The notes under the pieces are model-generated. The model searched no databases and was not told the origin of the DNA. It saw only the letters and a list, made by a program, of their open reading frames with translations. The translations under genes and the position numbers were made by a program. From Rhodophyticola porphyridii (GTDB lineage: Bacteria > Pseudomonadota > Alphaproteobacteria > Rhodobacterales > Rhodobacteraceae): 64,000 bases of DNA. The stretch is taken from positions 7,501 through 71,500 of the forward strand of contig NZ_RCNT01000003.1 of the NCBI RefSeq assembly GCF_003688285.1. Direction: 5' to 3'. This document shows, piece by piece, positions 55,577 to 64,000 of this stretch (its first letter is position 1; each line of letters opens with the position of its first letter).

Positions 55577-55641
55577 CCCGACTGGACTCCCCTCCGCCCG
55601 CTTGCTTTAACCAAAGGACCAGTTGAGGGGAGACCACACGC

Positions 55642-56934
55642 ATGGTCGACATCGCCACCCGCGTCTACAACCACAAATGGAAGATCGACCCGATCGTCCG
55701 CTCCCTGATCGACACGGATTTCTACAAGCTGCTGATGTGCCAGTCGGTGTTCCGCAACCGGCCCGACACGCAGGTCACCTTCTCTCTCATCAACCGCACC
55801 ACGCGCATCCCGCTGGCCCGGCTCATCGATGAAGGCGAGTTGCGTGAGCAACTCGACCATATCCGCACCCTGCGCCTTCGCCGGGGCGAAAGCACCTGGA
55901 TGCGCGGCAACACGTTCTACGGCAAGCGGCAGATGTTCTCCCCCGCCTTCATGGAATGGTTCGAGAACCTGCAACTGCCCCCCTACCATCTCGAACGCGT
56001 CGGCGATCAGTACGAGCTGACGTTCGAAGGCGCCTGGCCCGAGGTCATGCTCTGGGAAATCCCCGCCCTCGCCGTGCTGATGGAACTGCGCGGCCGCGCC
56101 GTGCTCTCCACCATGGGCAAGTTCGAGCTCCAAATCCTCTACGCCCGCGCCATGACCAAGCTCTGGGAGAAGATCGAACGGCTCAAACCCATCGACGGGC
56201 TGCGCGTTGCCGATTTCGGCACCAGACGCCGCCACTCCTTCCTCTGGCAGGACTGGTGCGTGCAGGCCATGCAGGAGGGGCTTGGCGACGCCTTCCCCGG
56301 CACGTCGAACTGCCTCATCGCCAAGAACCGCGATCTTGAGGCGATCGGCACCAACGCCCACGAACTGCCCATGGTCTATGCCGCACTGGCCGAAAGCGAC
56401 GAGGCGCTGGCCGCCGCCCCCTATGACGTGCTGTCCGACTGGCACGAGGAGCATTCCGGCAACCTCCGCGTCATCCTGCCCGACACCTACGGCACCGAGG
56501 GTTTCCTGCAAAACGCGCCGGACTGGCTGACGGAATGGACCGGGATCCGCATCGACAGCGGCGACCCGGCCAAAGGCGCCGAGATCGCCATCAACTGGTG
56601 GAAATCCCGCGGCGAGGACCCGCGCGAGAAACTGGTGATCTTCTCCGACGGTCTGGACGTGGCGAAGATCGAGGAACTCCACGCCCAATTCGCAGGCCGC
56701 GTCCGGGTCAGCTTCGGCTGGGGCACGCTGTTGACGAATGATTTCAGAGGGCTGGTCGCCGACGACGCTCTGGCCCCGTTCTCGCTGGTGTGCAAGGCGG
56801 TGTCGGCCAATGGGCGGGCGACCGTGAAGCTAAGCGACAACCCGGAAAAGGCGATGGGGCCGGAGAGCGAGATCGAGCGGTATAAGCGCGTGTTTGGGGT
56901 TGGGGAGCAGGAGCGGTTGGAGGTGGTGGTTTAG
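55642..56934 (+). CDS. pncB: Nicotinate phosphoribosyltransferase
   Basis: Converts nicotinate and PRPP to nicotinate mononucleotide. The 430 residues include LIDTDFYKLLMCQSVFRNRPD, TRRRHSFLWQDWCVQAM, GTSNCLIAKNRDLEAIGTNAHELPM and GIRIDSGDPAKGAEIA. GGGGAG precedes ATG. Forms an NAD salvage pair with pncA. Its stop overlaps the end of the convergent DUF6119-like gene by three bases. Confidence 0.96.
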   Translation: MVDIATRVYNHKWKIDPIVRSLIDTDFYKLLMCQSVFRNRPDTQVTFSLINRTTRIPLARLIDEGELREQLDHIRTLRLRRGESTWMRGNTFYGKRQMFSPAFMEWFENLQLPPYHLERVGDQYELTFEGAWPEVMLWEIPALAVLMELRGRAVLSTMGKFELQILYARAMTKLWEKIERLKPIDGLRVADFGTRRRHSFLWQDWCVQAMQEGLGDAFPGTSNCLIAKNRDLEAIGTNAHELPMVYAALAESDEALAAAPYDVLSDWHEEHSGNLRVILPDTYGTEGFLQNAPDWLTEWTGIRIDSGDPAKGAEIAINWWKSRGEDPREKLVIFSDGLDVAKIEELHAQFAGRVRVSFGWGTLLTNDFRGLVADDALAPFSLVCKAVSANGRATVKLSDNPEKAMGPESEIERYKRVFGVGEQERLEVVV

Positions 56935-58582
56935 GTTGCAATCGGGTCCGGTGGAATATCAATAAAGCGAAGCACAACGTCGTATTGCATCGCGCGAAGC
57001 GCACTGACCTCATCCCGCAAAGTGATCTTGCTAAAGAACGGAATATTGAAACCGCCTGTTTTTCTCTGTGCGTCCGCAATCCAGTACTCCACAGTCCAAC
57101 CATCTCGAATTTGCTGAGGATCCACGTTTAGCTGGTCGGCCTCTGCCAGATAGCCAGCACTTCGAACTAGTGACTCCAACTGCGACCAAGCAGCATCGAT
57201 TTTGCGGAACTGTTGTGCAGAATTGGACCCCTGTTTAAAGAAATGGCTCAGAATGCTGGAGCGTCGTGAGCTTTTCTTGACGTGGATAAAGCGTTTGTTC
57301 GGCACGTCGAGCAAGTCGCATGGCTCAAAGCCCGAACGTGTTACGTTTGGTACTGTTATTGAAGTTTGATCAAGCAAGACCAAGCCCAAATCCTGAGCTA
57401 TCCTCGCGTTGTACTCCTCTTCTCTCTCTCGAGCTTCCCGTTTTTATTTTTATCATAGTGCTTACGAATTGGATCGGGCTGCGCGGTGTCCCAATCCTTA
57501 ACGCAGTTTGCAAACTCTTGTTCTACTGACTGCCTGAAAGTGTCATCGATACGATACCACTGACCATCGTTTATTGCATATCGCTCTTGGTTTAATGAGA
57601 TAGAGCCAACAATTGACTTGAGCAGAGTCCAACTCATGCTCGGCCGATCATCATCGAACTGAGATACAATCTTGTGGTCGCTCAATGTTTCGGTTGAGAT
57701 GTTTGCGAGTTTGGCACCCATCGCTTCAGTGTAGTGGCGCAACAGCAAGTCAGGGTATCGCCGACGTAACCCAGGCCCTACAAAGCTAAAGCTTACGCCC
57801 TCTGCTTCGGTTGTAGATGGCAGGCCAAGCTCGAAGCGGTCCTCGCCTCCTTTGATGCTCTCAACTGTCTTCTGCAGAAGGTTCTCTCGTAAAACTCGGT
57901 CAACGACTGGTCGAACAAAATCCAACACGCTGAACGGTGTGTTCTGATAGTCCTTAGACTGATACAGATTTACAATTTCCGGTATCAACGGAGGCAAGTC
58001 GTCCAGCACATATTCGCCAGTGATCTTGAGGGACCTCGCGCCCGTTAGTGTATCCAGAGAGCTTCCTTGCGACGTCTCGCCACTGAGCTTACGCACTAGG
58101 TCGAGGGCATCATCAATACCGAATGATCGGAAGTCTCTCTGAAACGGAGATTGGGCAACTCCTTGCATTGCGTCACCCAGATTTGATCTCTCTAGTCTTT
58201 TTAGCTTGCTTGAATCCAACGCGTTTACAGCGACCAGCAGACCAAAGTCCGCCACAAACTTCTTCTCATCCAAGAGCATCCAACCATGTGCAAAAGTAAG
58301 AACAACTACGTTTGCCCCAACTTCAGCAATCAAAACTGCCGCCCCGCTTCGGCGTTCAAACAGGACCAGTTCAGGCACTCTCGTCTTAAGTTTTTTCATC
58401 CATGGAGGCGCATCTGATGCTGTACGGAAGACATGTAGAACTGCACGTTCCCCGAAATTCGGTACGTTGATCTGCTGGTGACCGGAAGTACCAATTCTAA
58501 CTGTTGCATTCTCGGTAAGGTATTCGGAAAAATCGCCCCTTACGTCTTTGGCCAAATAAAGTGTGTAAGAAGATCGCGCCAT
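56931..58582 (-). pseudogene. DUF6119/TIGR04141-like protein gene split by a frameshift
   Basis: Two frames read as one family protein: residues from MARSSYTLYLAKDVRG (start 58582) run to a stop at 57398-57400, and the second part resumes in another frame and continues to 56931 (GLVLLDQTSITVP). The break lies in the purine run near 57415 (GAGAGAGAAGAGGAG); a missing base there would join them as ...EYNARIAQDLGLVLL. Joined length about 550 residues, the size I recall for this sporadically distributed family. The region is clearly AT-richer than its neighbours. It may be a pseudogene, a sequencing error, or a shifty site. Confidence 0.78.
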
Positions 58583-58590
58583 GTCTTCAC

Positions 58591-58602
58591 TATACAGGTA
58601 TA
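58591..58602. promoter_or_regulatory. Palindrome in front of the DUF6119-like gene
   Basis: TATAC-CT-GTATA on the minus strand, eight bases from the ATG. Could be a -10 region and/or repressor site; short, so weak evidence. Confidence 0.35.
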
Positions 58603-58628
58603 ATTCAGAAAACTAATTGAATTTTAGG

Positions 58629-58722
58629 TCAATCCACCCGCCGCCGTAAACTCTTCACCTCCCCCGCGCCTTCTTCGCCTTCAGCCGCTGCTCCATCAAC
58701 CCCTTGGTCGGTTGCGTCGGCT
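58629..58722 (-). pseudogene. Remnant of an arfB 3' end
   Basis: On the minus strand the segment encodes KPTKGLMEQRLKAKKARG and, after a single-base shift in a G run, VKSLRRRVD and a stop. The intact arfB at 59979 ends KPTRGSVERRLKAKKVRG...RGRVD at the same distance. Only the last 30 or so codons are recognisable. It flanks the AT-rich DUF6119-like gene. Confidence 0.7.
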
Positions 58723-58828
58723 TTTGGGCTTAGCCTTATTGCTCAAAAACCCTTAACAAACCCCTAGCAAAACCCCGAAACCCTCACAAAACCAACGCCT
58801 TACCCCACTTGCTCAATCCTGATCACCC

Positions 58829-59914
<1,086 letters not shown>

Positions 59915-59978
59915 TCACCCGGATTTACGGCCCAAAGCCGCCGTCGCGCGCCCTCATGAGCCGCAGGCCACGGGCATC

Positions 59979-60395
59979 TCAGTCCACCCTGCCCCGTTTC
60001 GCCTTGATCTCACCCCGGACCTTCTTGGCTTTCAGCCGCCGCTCCACCGACCCGCGCGTCGGCTTTGTCGGGCGGCGGCGTTTCGGCACGACCGTCGCCT
60101 TGCGCACAAGATCCGCCAGTCGGGTCCGCGCGATCTCCCGGTTGCGCGACTGGGCCCGCGTCTCCTGTACGAAGATCACGACCGCCCCGTCCTTGGTCCA
60201 GCGCGACCCCGCCAGTCGTCGCAGCCGCCGCTTCACCGCTTCTGGCAGGTTGGGCGAACGTTCCGCCTCGAACCGCAATTCGACTGCTGTGGAGACCTTG
60301 TTTACATTCTGACCGCCCGGGCCGGACGCGCGGACGAAATGCTCGGTCATTTCCCAGTCTTCAATGGTGATCTGGTCGGTGATGATGAGCGGCAT
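59979..60395 (-). CDS. arfB: ArfB (YaeJ), ribosome-rescue peptidyl-tRNA hydrolase
   Basis: Release-factor-like protein that frees peptides from ribosomes stalled on mRNAs without stop codons. The GGQ catalytic motif is in VRASGPGGQNVNKVSTAVELRF (about residues 21-41), and the basic C-terminal tail (RRRPTKPTRGSVERRLKAKK...) that enters the empty mRNA channel is complete. 138 residues. A leader with a perfect ribosome-binding sequence, small reading frame and terminator precedes it. Confidence 0.95.
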   Translation of the reverse strand: MPLIITDQITIEDWEMTEHFVRASGPGGQNVNKVSTAVELRFEAERSPNLPEAVKRRLRRLAGSRWTKDGAVVIFVQETRAQSRNREIARTRLADLVRKATVVPKRRRPTKPTRGSVERRLKAKKVRGEIKAKRGRVD

Positions 60396-60466
60396 GGGCG
60401 GATCTCGCTAGCACGGATATCTGTGTGGGGCTGTGTACAGGATGTGACCGCCCCGGCTCCAACTAA

Positions 60467-60493
60467 AAAGGGTCGCCCAATGGACGACCCTTT
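60467..60493 (-). terminator. Hairpin terminator before arfB
   Basis: AAAGGGTCG / CGACCCTTT 9-bp stem with a 9-base loop and, on the minus strand, a TTTTT run. Ends transcripts from yhhQ and the small frame, or attenuates arfB, whose ATG is 72 bases further on. Confidence 0.75.
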
Positions 60494-60564
60494 CGAGAAA
60501 TCAGGAGGTGGGCGCGGTCAGAACCAGCGGCTCACCTGGGATGGGCTTCGCCCCATAGGATTGC

Positions 60565-60621
60565 CTAAAGGCGCACCCCCCAAGTTGTCCCGACGCCATT
60601 CTCCAATACCTCTCTAGACAC
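60565..60621 (-). CDS. Possible 18-codon leader peptide
   Basis: GTG-initiated frame (product VSREVLENGVGTTWGVRL) seven bases after GGAGG of a 13-base perfect Shine-Dalgarno match. A second overlapping frame begins at ATG 60599 (32 codons, ending at 60501) but has poor spacing. Either or neither may be translated. Unrecognised peptide; reported because of the extreme ribosome site. Confidence 0.35.
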   Translation of the reverse strand: MSREVLENGVGTTWGVRL

Positions 60622-60624
60622 TGG

Positions 60625-60659
60625 ATCACCTCCTTTCGATTTGTTGCGGTTGAGGTGAT
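60625..60659 (-). promoter_or_regulatory. SD-sequestering hairpin
   Basis: Upstream ATCACCTC (60659-60652) can pair perfectly with the ribosome site GAGGTGAT (60632-60625), leaving a 19-base loop. A downstream CACCTCC (60510-60504) offers an alternative partner. This is the arrangement of a translational switch. Confidence 0.45.
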
Positions 60660-60691
60660 GCTGCCACAGATTTTGTGGATGTCAAAAGGTT

Positions 60692-61315
60692 TTATGCGAC
60701 ATGTGCCAATAACCGTTTCGTGAGGATCCTGAAAGGGACCAGCGCCAGGATTGCCAGAGACAGCTTCACGCCCCAGTCCGCGACCGCCAGAGAGACCCAA
60801 AGCGGAACCGCGGGTCCGAAGCCCAGAAGCGGAAGGATCTCACCGGCCCAGCTTACGTCATTGCTGGGTTCGATGAAGCTGAGCGAGGCTGAAAAGGCGA
60901 TGGTGAAGAACAGCGCGGTATCGACCGAAGACCCGATGATGGTTGAGACGATCGGCGCCTTCCACCAGACGCCGCCACGCATTCTGTCGAAAATCGCCAC
61001 GTCCAGAAGCTGCGCGGTTAGAAACGCCACGCCCGAGCCGATCGCGATACGGAGCGTGACCAACGGGCCGAATTCGCCCATGATCTGCGTGCCGATCAGC
61101 GAACAGCCGACACCAACCAGAAATCCCACGAAAACAACGCGGCGCGCAGCGGCAACACCGTAGACGCGGTTCATGACATCGGTGACGAGAAAGGCCAGCG
61201 GGTAGGTGAACGCGCCCCATGTGAGCCATTGGCCGAAGAGGAATTGGACAAGGATGTTTGAGGCGACGACAATCGCCGCCATGGCAAGAATGCCAGGCAA
61301 GTGAGTACGTGTCAT
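60692..61315 (-). CDS. YhhQ/queuosine-precursor transporter
   Basis: A 207-residue integral membrane protein with about six helices (VASNILVQFLF, GAFTYPLAFLVTDVMNRVYG, SGVAFLTAQLLDVAIF, KAPIVSTIIGSSVDTALFF). The VTDVMNRVYG and DTALFF motifs mark the family that imports queuosine precursors such as preQ0/preQ1. The ATG 61315 has GGAAC upstream. I see no preQ1 riboswitch in its 148-base leader. Confidence 0.9.
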   Translation of the reverse strand: MTRTHLPGILAMAAIVVASNILVQFLFGQWLTWGAFTYPLAFLVTDVMNRVYGVAAARRVVFVGFLVGVGCSLIGTQIMGEFGPLVTLRIAIGSGVAFLTAQLLDVAIFDRMRGGVWWKAPIVSTIIGSSVDTALFFTIAFSASLSFIEPSNDVSWAGEILPLLGFGPAVPLWVSLAVADWGVKLSLAILALVPFRILTKRLLAHVA

Positions 61316-61463
61316 ATTGGGTTCCGTTTTGACAAGGTGGTCGGAGACTTGGCCCGGGCCGGGCGATGGCGCGGGATAGACCCGTTCGCCATCTGAGGCA
61401 AGAGCGGAGTTGCGGGCCGTGGCGGGGCAGCGGTCCGTTGGCCGGCGCAACCGGGGTATGAGG

Positions 61464-62648
61464 TTAGATCAGCACCTCCGCCATGGCTCTCGCCACATGC
61501 GGGATCGCATCGGGTGTCAGGCCAGCGACGTTCATCCGGCCGTCTCTCACGACATAAATCGCATGCTCCTCACGCAGTCTGTCCACCTGCTCCGGCGTCG
61601 CGCCGATCAGTGAGAACATGCCCCGGTGACTGCCCAGAAACCCGAACCTGTCCGAGCCTGTTTCGACGCGCAGTGCTTCGGCAAAAGCCGCGCGCGTGGC
61701 ATTCATGCCCTCGCGCATTCCGCGCAGTTCCGTTCGCCAGATATCGGTCAGGATCGGGTCGCCCAGAATCGTCTCCACCACGCGCGCGCCGTGGTCCGGC
61801 GGAAAAGAGTAATTCTGCCGGTTGAAGTAAGCGAGCATTGCCTGCGCTGCGCCCTGCGCTGTCTCGCCGGAGGTCACCGCAATGGCGATCCCAACCCGGT
61901 CGCGATAAAGGCCGAAATTCTTAGAGCAGCTGGCCGCGATCAGGGTTTCAGGCAACATTCCCGCCAGCAGGCGCGTGCCTGCGGCGTCCTCTTCCAGACT
62001 GTTGCCAAAGCCCTGATAGGCCATATCGATGAAAGGAATCGCGCCGGTTGTTTCCAACGTCGCGCCGATAGCTTGCCAATCCTGCAAGCTCAGTTCCACC
62101 CCCGTCGGATTGTGGCAACATGCATGCAACAGAACCAGATCGCCCGGTGCCGCGGCGGACAGGTCGGCCATCATCCCGGCGCGGTCGAGACCGCCGGTTT
62201 CCGCGTCGTAATACCGATAGGTGCGAATGGTCAGGCCCAGATAGCGGGCAATGGAGGAATGGTTCGGCCAGGTCGGGTCGCTGAGCCAGACCGCCGCGTC
62301 GGGCGTAAGCCTCTTGGTCATCTCAAGGATCTGCCGTATCGCGCCGGTGCCCCCCGGCGCCGCCGCCGCCGCAACCCGCCCGACAGGGACGGCATCGCCC
62401 AGCACAAGGCTCCGCATCGCGCCGTGAAAGGCCGGGTCCCCGGCCAGACCAACATAGCTCTTGGTGTTCTGGTTCTGCCAGATCCGCTGCTCGGCCTGTT
62501 TCACGGCCGCCATGACCGGTGTGCGCCCATCCGGGCTGCGGTAGACGCCGACGCCAAGATCGACTTTCAGCGGCCTGTCATCGCCGGCATAAATCGCCAT
62601 CAGACGCAGAATCTGGTCGGTTTCGGGAAGGCTGACGGCGTCGAACAT
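61464..62648 (-). CDS. Aspartate/aromatic aminotransferase
   Basis: Class-I PLP aminotransferase of 394 residues, of the aspartate/aromatic (AspC/TyrB) type. Visible: DLGVGVYRSPDGRTPVM, TKSYVGLAGDPAFHGAM, HACCHNPTGVEL, PLP-lysine AASCSKNFGLYRDRVG and FSFPPDHGARV-like substrate region. Start 62648 fits the family. Lies ten bases after the GNAT gene on the same strand. Confidence 0.93.
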   Translation of the reverse strand: MFDAVSLPETDQILRLMAIYAGDDRPLKVDLGVGVYRSPDGRTPVMAAVKQAEQRIWQNQNTKSYVGLAGDPAFHGAMRSLVLGDAVPVGRVAAAAAPGGTGAIRQILEMTKRLTPDAAVWLSDPTWPNHSSIARYLGLTIRTYRYYDAETGGLDRAGMMADLSAAAPGDLVLLHACCHNPTGVELSLQDWQAIGATLETTGAIPFIDMAYQGFGNSLEEDAAGTRLLAGMLPETLIAASCSKNFGLYRDRVGIAIAVTSGETAQGAAQAMLAYFNRQNYSFPPDHGARVVETILGDPILTDIWRTELRGMREGMNATRAAFAEALRVETGSDRFGFLGSHRGMFSLIGATPEQVDRLREEHAIYVVRDGRMNVAGLTPDAIPHVARAMAEVLI

Positions 62649-62658
62649 GGATCTGGCC

Positions 62659-63228
62659 TTATGCGGGGAGACGCGAGGGATCACGGTCTCGGTACAACAC
62701 GCGCGTCCGTTTCTCGGTATTAACCGGTACAAACCCATGTTTCTGGTAAAGCGCGAGCGCGCGGGGATGATCCAGTTCGCAGGTATTCACACTCATCATC
62801 TTCACGCCCTCCCGCGCCCATGCCTTTGCAATCGCGGCCTTCAGCAACGTGCCGCCGAGACCATGGCCCACGGCCTCGGGCACCATGCCGAAATAGGCCA
62901 GATCGCATTCGCCCGGCTCAGTCCAGTCCAGTATGAAGAAGCCTTGCGGCCAGCCATGGCGATAGGCGACCCACATCTCGATAGCCGGGCTCTCGACAAA
63001 AGCCCGAAGCGCATCGGGGTCGTCGATTTCCTGCTGAAACCGGTCGCGCCACTCATAATCCCGCCCAACGGCGTCATACACCGCCAGAAAGAACCAGACC
63101 GGCGGGCGCAGGGCTTGTTCCAGACGCGTGTCGTCCGGCAGGGCTGGCACATCGAAGTCCGGCCTGGCCCGCATTTCCAGATAAGTGGTGATGAAGGACA
63201 CCTCCGTCCCCGCGGGGATCAGGGTCAT
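62659..63228 (-). CDS. GNAT-family N-acetyltransferase
   Basis: A 189-residue acetyltransferase. The acetyl-CoA loop is seen in GMVPEAVGHGLGGTLLKAAIAKAW, followed by VKMMSVNTCELDHPRALALYQKHGFVPV. Its substrate is unknown. ATG 63228 overlaps the stop of the mercaptopyruvate sulfurtransferase gene (ATGA). Confidence 0.88.
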   Translation of the reverse strand: MTLIPAGTEVSFITTYLEMRARPDFDVPALPDDTRLEQALRPPVWFFLAVYDAVGRDYEWRDRFQQEIDDPDALRAFVESPAIEMWVAYRHGWPQGFFILDWTEPGECDLAYFGMVPEAVGHGLGGTLLKAAIAKAWAREGVKMMSVNTCELDHPRALALYQKHGFVPVNTEKRTRVLYRDRDPSRLPA

Positions 63229-64000
63229 CCGGTGGCCACCTTCAACTGTTCGAACTGGCCCCACTCCGCCCAAGACCCGTCATACAGCGCCGCATCGCGG
63301 TGGCCGAGACGTTCCAGGCCAAGCATCAGGATCGCCGCTGTCACGCCCGATCCGCATGTGGTGATCACCCGCTTTTCCAGATCCACGCCCGCGCTTTCGA
63401 AGGCCGAGCGCAACGCATCGCCGGATTTCATCGTGCCATCGGGGTTGAGAAGCGTCGCGTAATGCACATTCATCGCGCCTGGGATATGGCCCGCGCGCAA
63501 GCCGGGGCGCGCCTCGGGCTCTTCACCCCGGAACCGGGACGGAGAGCGGGCATCGACGATCTGCCAGTCCCCCAGTTTGGAGGCGGAAGCAACCTGCGTG
63601 ACGTCCTTTACCAGATGGGCCTGACGCTGCACGGTGATGTGCCTGTCGCGCAGAACCGGCGGCATGTCCTCGGTCTCGCGCCCTTCGGCCTGCCATTTCG
63701 GAAAGCCGCCATCCAGAACCGCGATGTCGGTCTTGCCCATCAGCCGGAACAGCCACCAGACCCGGGCCGCCGAAAACAGACCCAGACCGTCATAGACAAC
63801 CACCTGATGCCCGTCCCCTATCCCCATCGCCCGCATGCGGGACATGAACTTCTCCACCGGAGGCGCCATGTGCGGCAGCTTGCTGCGATGATCGCTGATC
63901 TCGTCTATGTCGAAGAACCGGGCACCGGGAATATGGGCCGCCTCATACTCGGCGCGCGCATCCCTGCCCATATCGCTCAGATAGTAGGAAGCGTCGATCA
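63225..64000 (-). CDS. 3-mercaptopyruvate sulfurtransferase, 5' end beyond the window
   Basis: Two-rhodanese-domain sulfurtransferase; the frame is open to the window edge (upstream part LDASYYLSDMGRDAR...). Seen: AHIPGARFFDID, GIGDGHQVVVYD, GGFPKWQAEGR and the active-site loop TTCGSGVTAAILML, whose CGSGVT motif is that of mercaptopyruvate (not thiosulfate) enzymes. Upstream start not included. Coupled to the GNAT gene. Confidence 0.93.
   Translation of the reverse strand, partial: IDASYYLSDMGRDARAEYEAAHIPGARFFDIDEISDHRSKLPHMAPPVEKFMSRMRAMGIGDGHQVVVYDGLGLFSAARVWWLFRLMGKTDIAVLDGGFPKWQAEGRETEDMPPVLRDRHITVQRQAHLVKDVTQVASASKLGDWQIVDARSPSRFRGEEPEARPGLRAGHIPGAMNVHYATLLNPDGTMKSGDALRSAFESAGVDLEKRVITTCGSGVTAAILMLGLERLGHRDAALYDGSWAEWGQFEQLKVATG

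Noticed and set aside
58723-58828. Repeated AAAACCC-like motifs after the arfB remnant
   Set aside because: Irregular and short; neither CRISPR-like nor a clean tandem repeat.
60501-60599. 32-codon frame overlapping the leader peptide frame
   Set aside because: GGAG is only two bases from its ATG, too near for efficient initiation; kept only as a remark under the leader.
60622-60637. Plus-strand TGGATCACCTCCTTTC identical to the 16S rRNA 3' end
   Set aside because: No other 16S sequence precedes it; better explained as the complement of a perfect Shine-Dalgarno site on the minus strand.

Overview
The window is chromosomal DNA of an alphaproteobacterium, most likely a member of the Rhodobacterales (Roseobacter/Paracoccaceae group). 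Evidence: dense GC-rich coding with little spacing, a Rhodobacter-type singlet-oxygen sigma factor/ChrR pair with its neighbouring operon, a CobQ cobalamin enzyme, a zinc-free (one-cysteine) L36 protein, and a Liv-type ABC operon with acyl-CoA ligases. No phage, insertion sequence or CRISPR was seen. One short AT-richer segment (about 56.93-58.63 kb) looks foreign.

Layout. 0-5 kb: MsrPQ methionine sulfoxide repair, a membrane-anchored glutamate-synthase-like FMN protein and two exported fasciclin proteins. 5-13.8 kb: ClpB with a heat-shock-type promoter, two small unknown proteins, a WYL-type regulator with a palindromic operator, a structured non-coding stretch ending in a strong terminator before pyrF, an SPFH/NfeD pair, DNA polymerase IV and an N-formylglutamate amidohydrolase. 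13.9-18.7 kb: tRNA-Val(GAC), rpmJ, cobQ, and two exported proteins (DUF4329; caspase-fold with peptidoglycan-binding domains). 18.6-28.9 kb: one long minus-strand operon with a long-chain acyl-CoA ligase, a complete branched-chain-type ABC importer, two or three tiny proteins, an App1-like phosphatase and a PaaK-like protein. A cytosolic hybrid histidine kinase and an OmpR-type regulator are divergent from it (29-31.7 kb).

31.7-46.7 kb: DUF2383 protein, M20-type amidohydrolase, an orphan molybdenum formate dehydrogenase alpha subunit, a saccharopine dehydrogenase-like enzyme, then the sigma-E block. The block is FAD oxidoreductase, DUF1365, MFS and SDR genes on the minus strand, facing rpoE-chrR on the plus strand. 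Between them I find two oppositely oriented promoters of the same type (TSATCC-16 nt-CGTA). Next is threonine catabolism (kbl, methyltransferase, tdh).

46.7-57 kb: homogentisate dioxygenase behind an operator-containing promoter, small membrane proteins, a pseudouridine synthase, enoyl-CoA hydratase, aldehyde dehydrogenase, 1-Cys peroxiredoxin, TrhO, and NAD salvage (pncA, pncB). 57-64 kb: a frameshifted DUF6119-like gene, a broken copy of the arfB 3' end, lactate dehydrogenase, the intact arfB preceded by an unusual leader with a perfect Shine-Dalgarno sequence, a queuosine-precursor transporter, an aminotransferase, a GNAT acetyltransferase and a 5'-truncated (by the window end) mercaptopyruvate sulfurtransferase.

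Most noteworthy: the ChrR-type anti-sigma factor with both N-terminal zinc-ligand cysteines replaced by serine, next to matched divergent sigma-E-type promoters; the candidate SD-sequestering leader ahead of the ribosome-rescue gene arfB; the foreign-looking DUF6119 locus with an adjacent arfB remnant; and the five-hairpin non-coding segment ahead of pyrF. Family names come from recognition of motifs without a database search.
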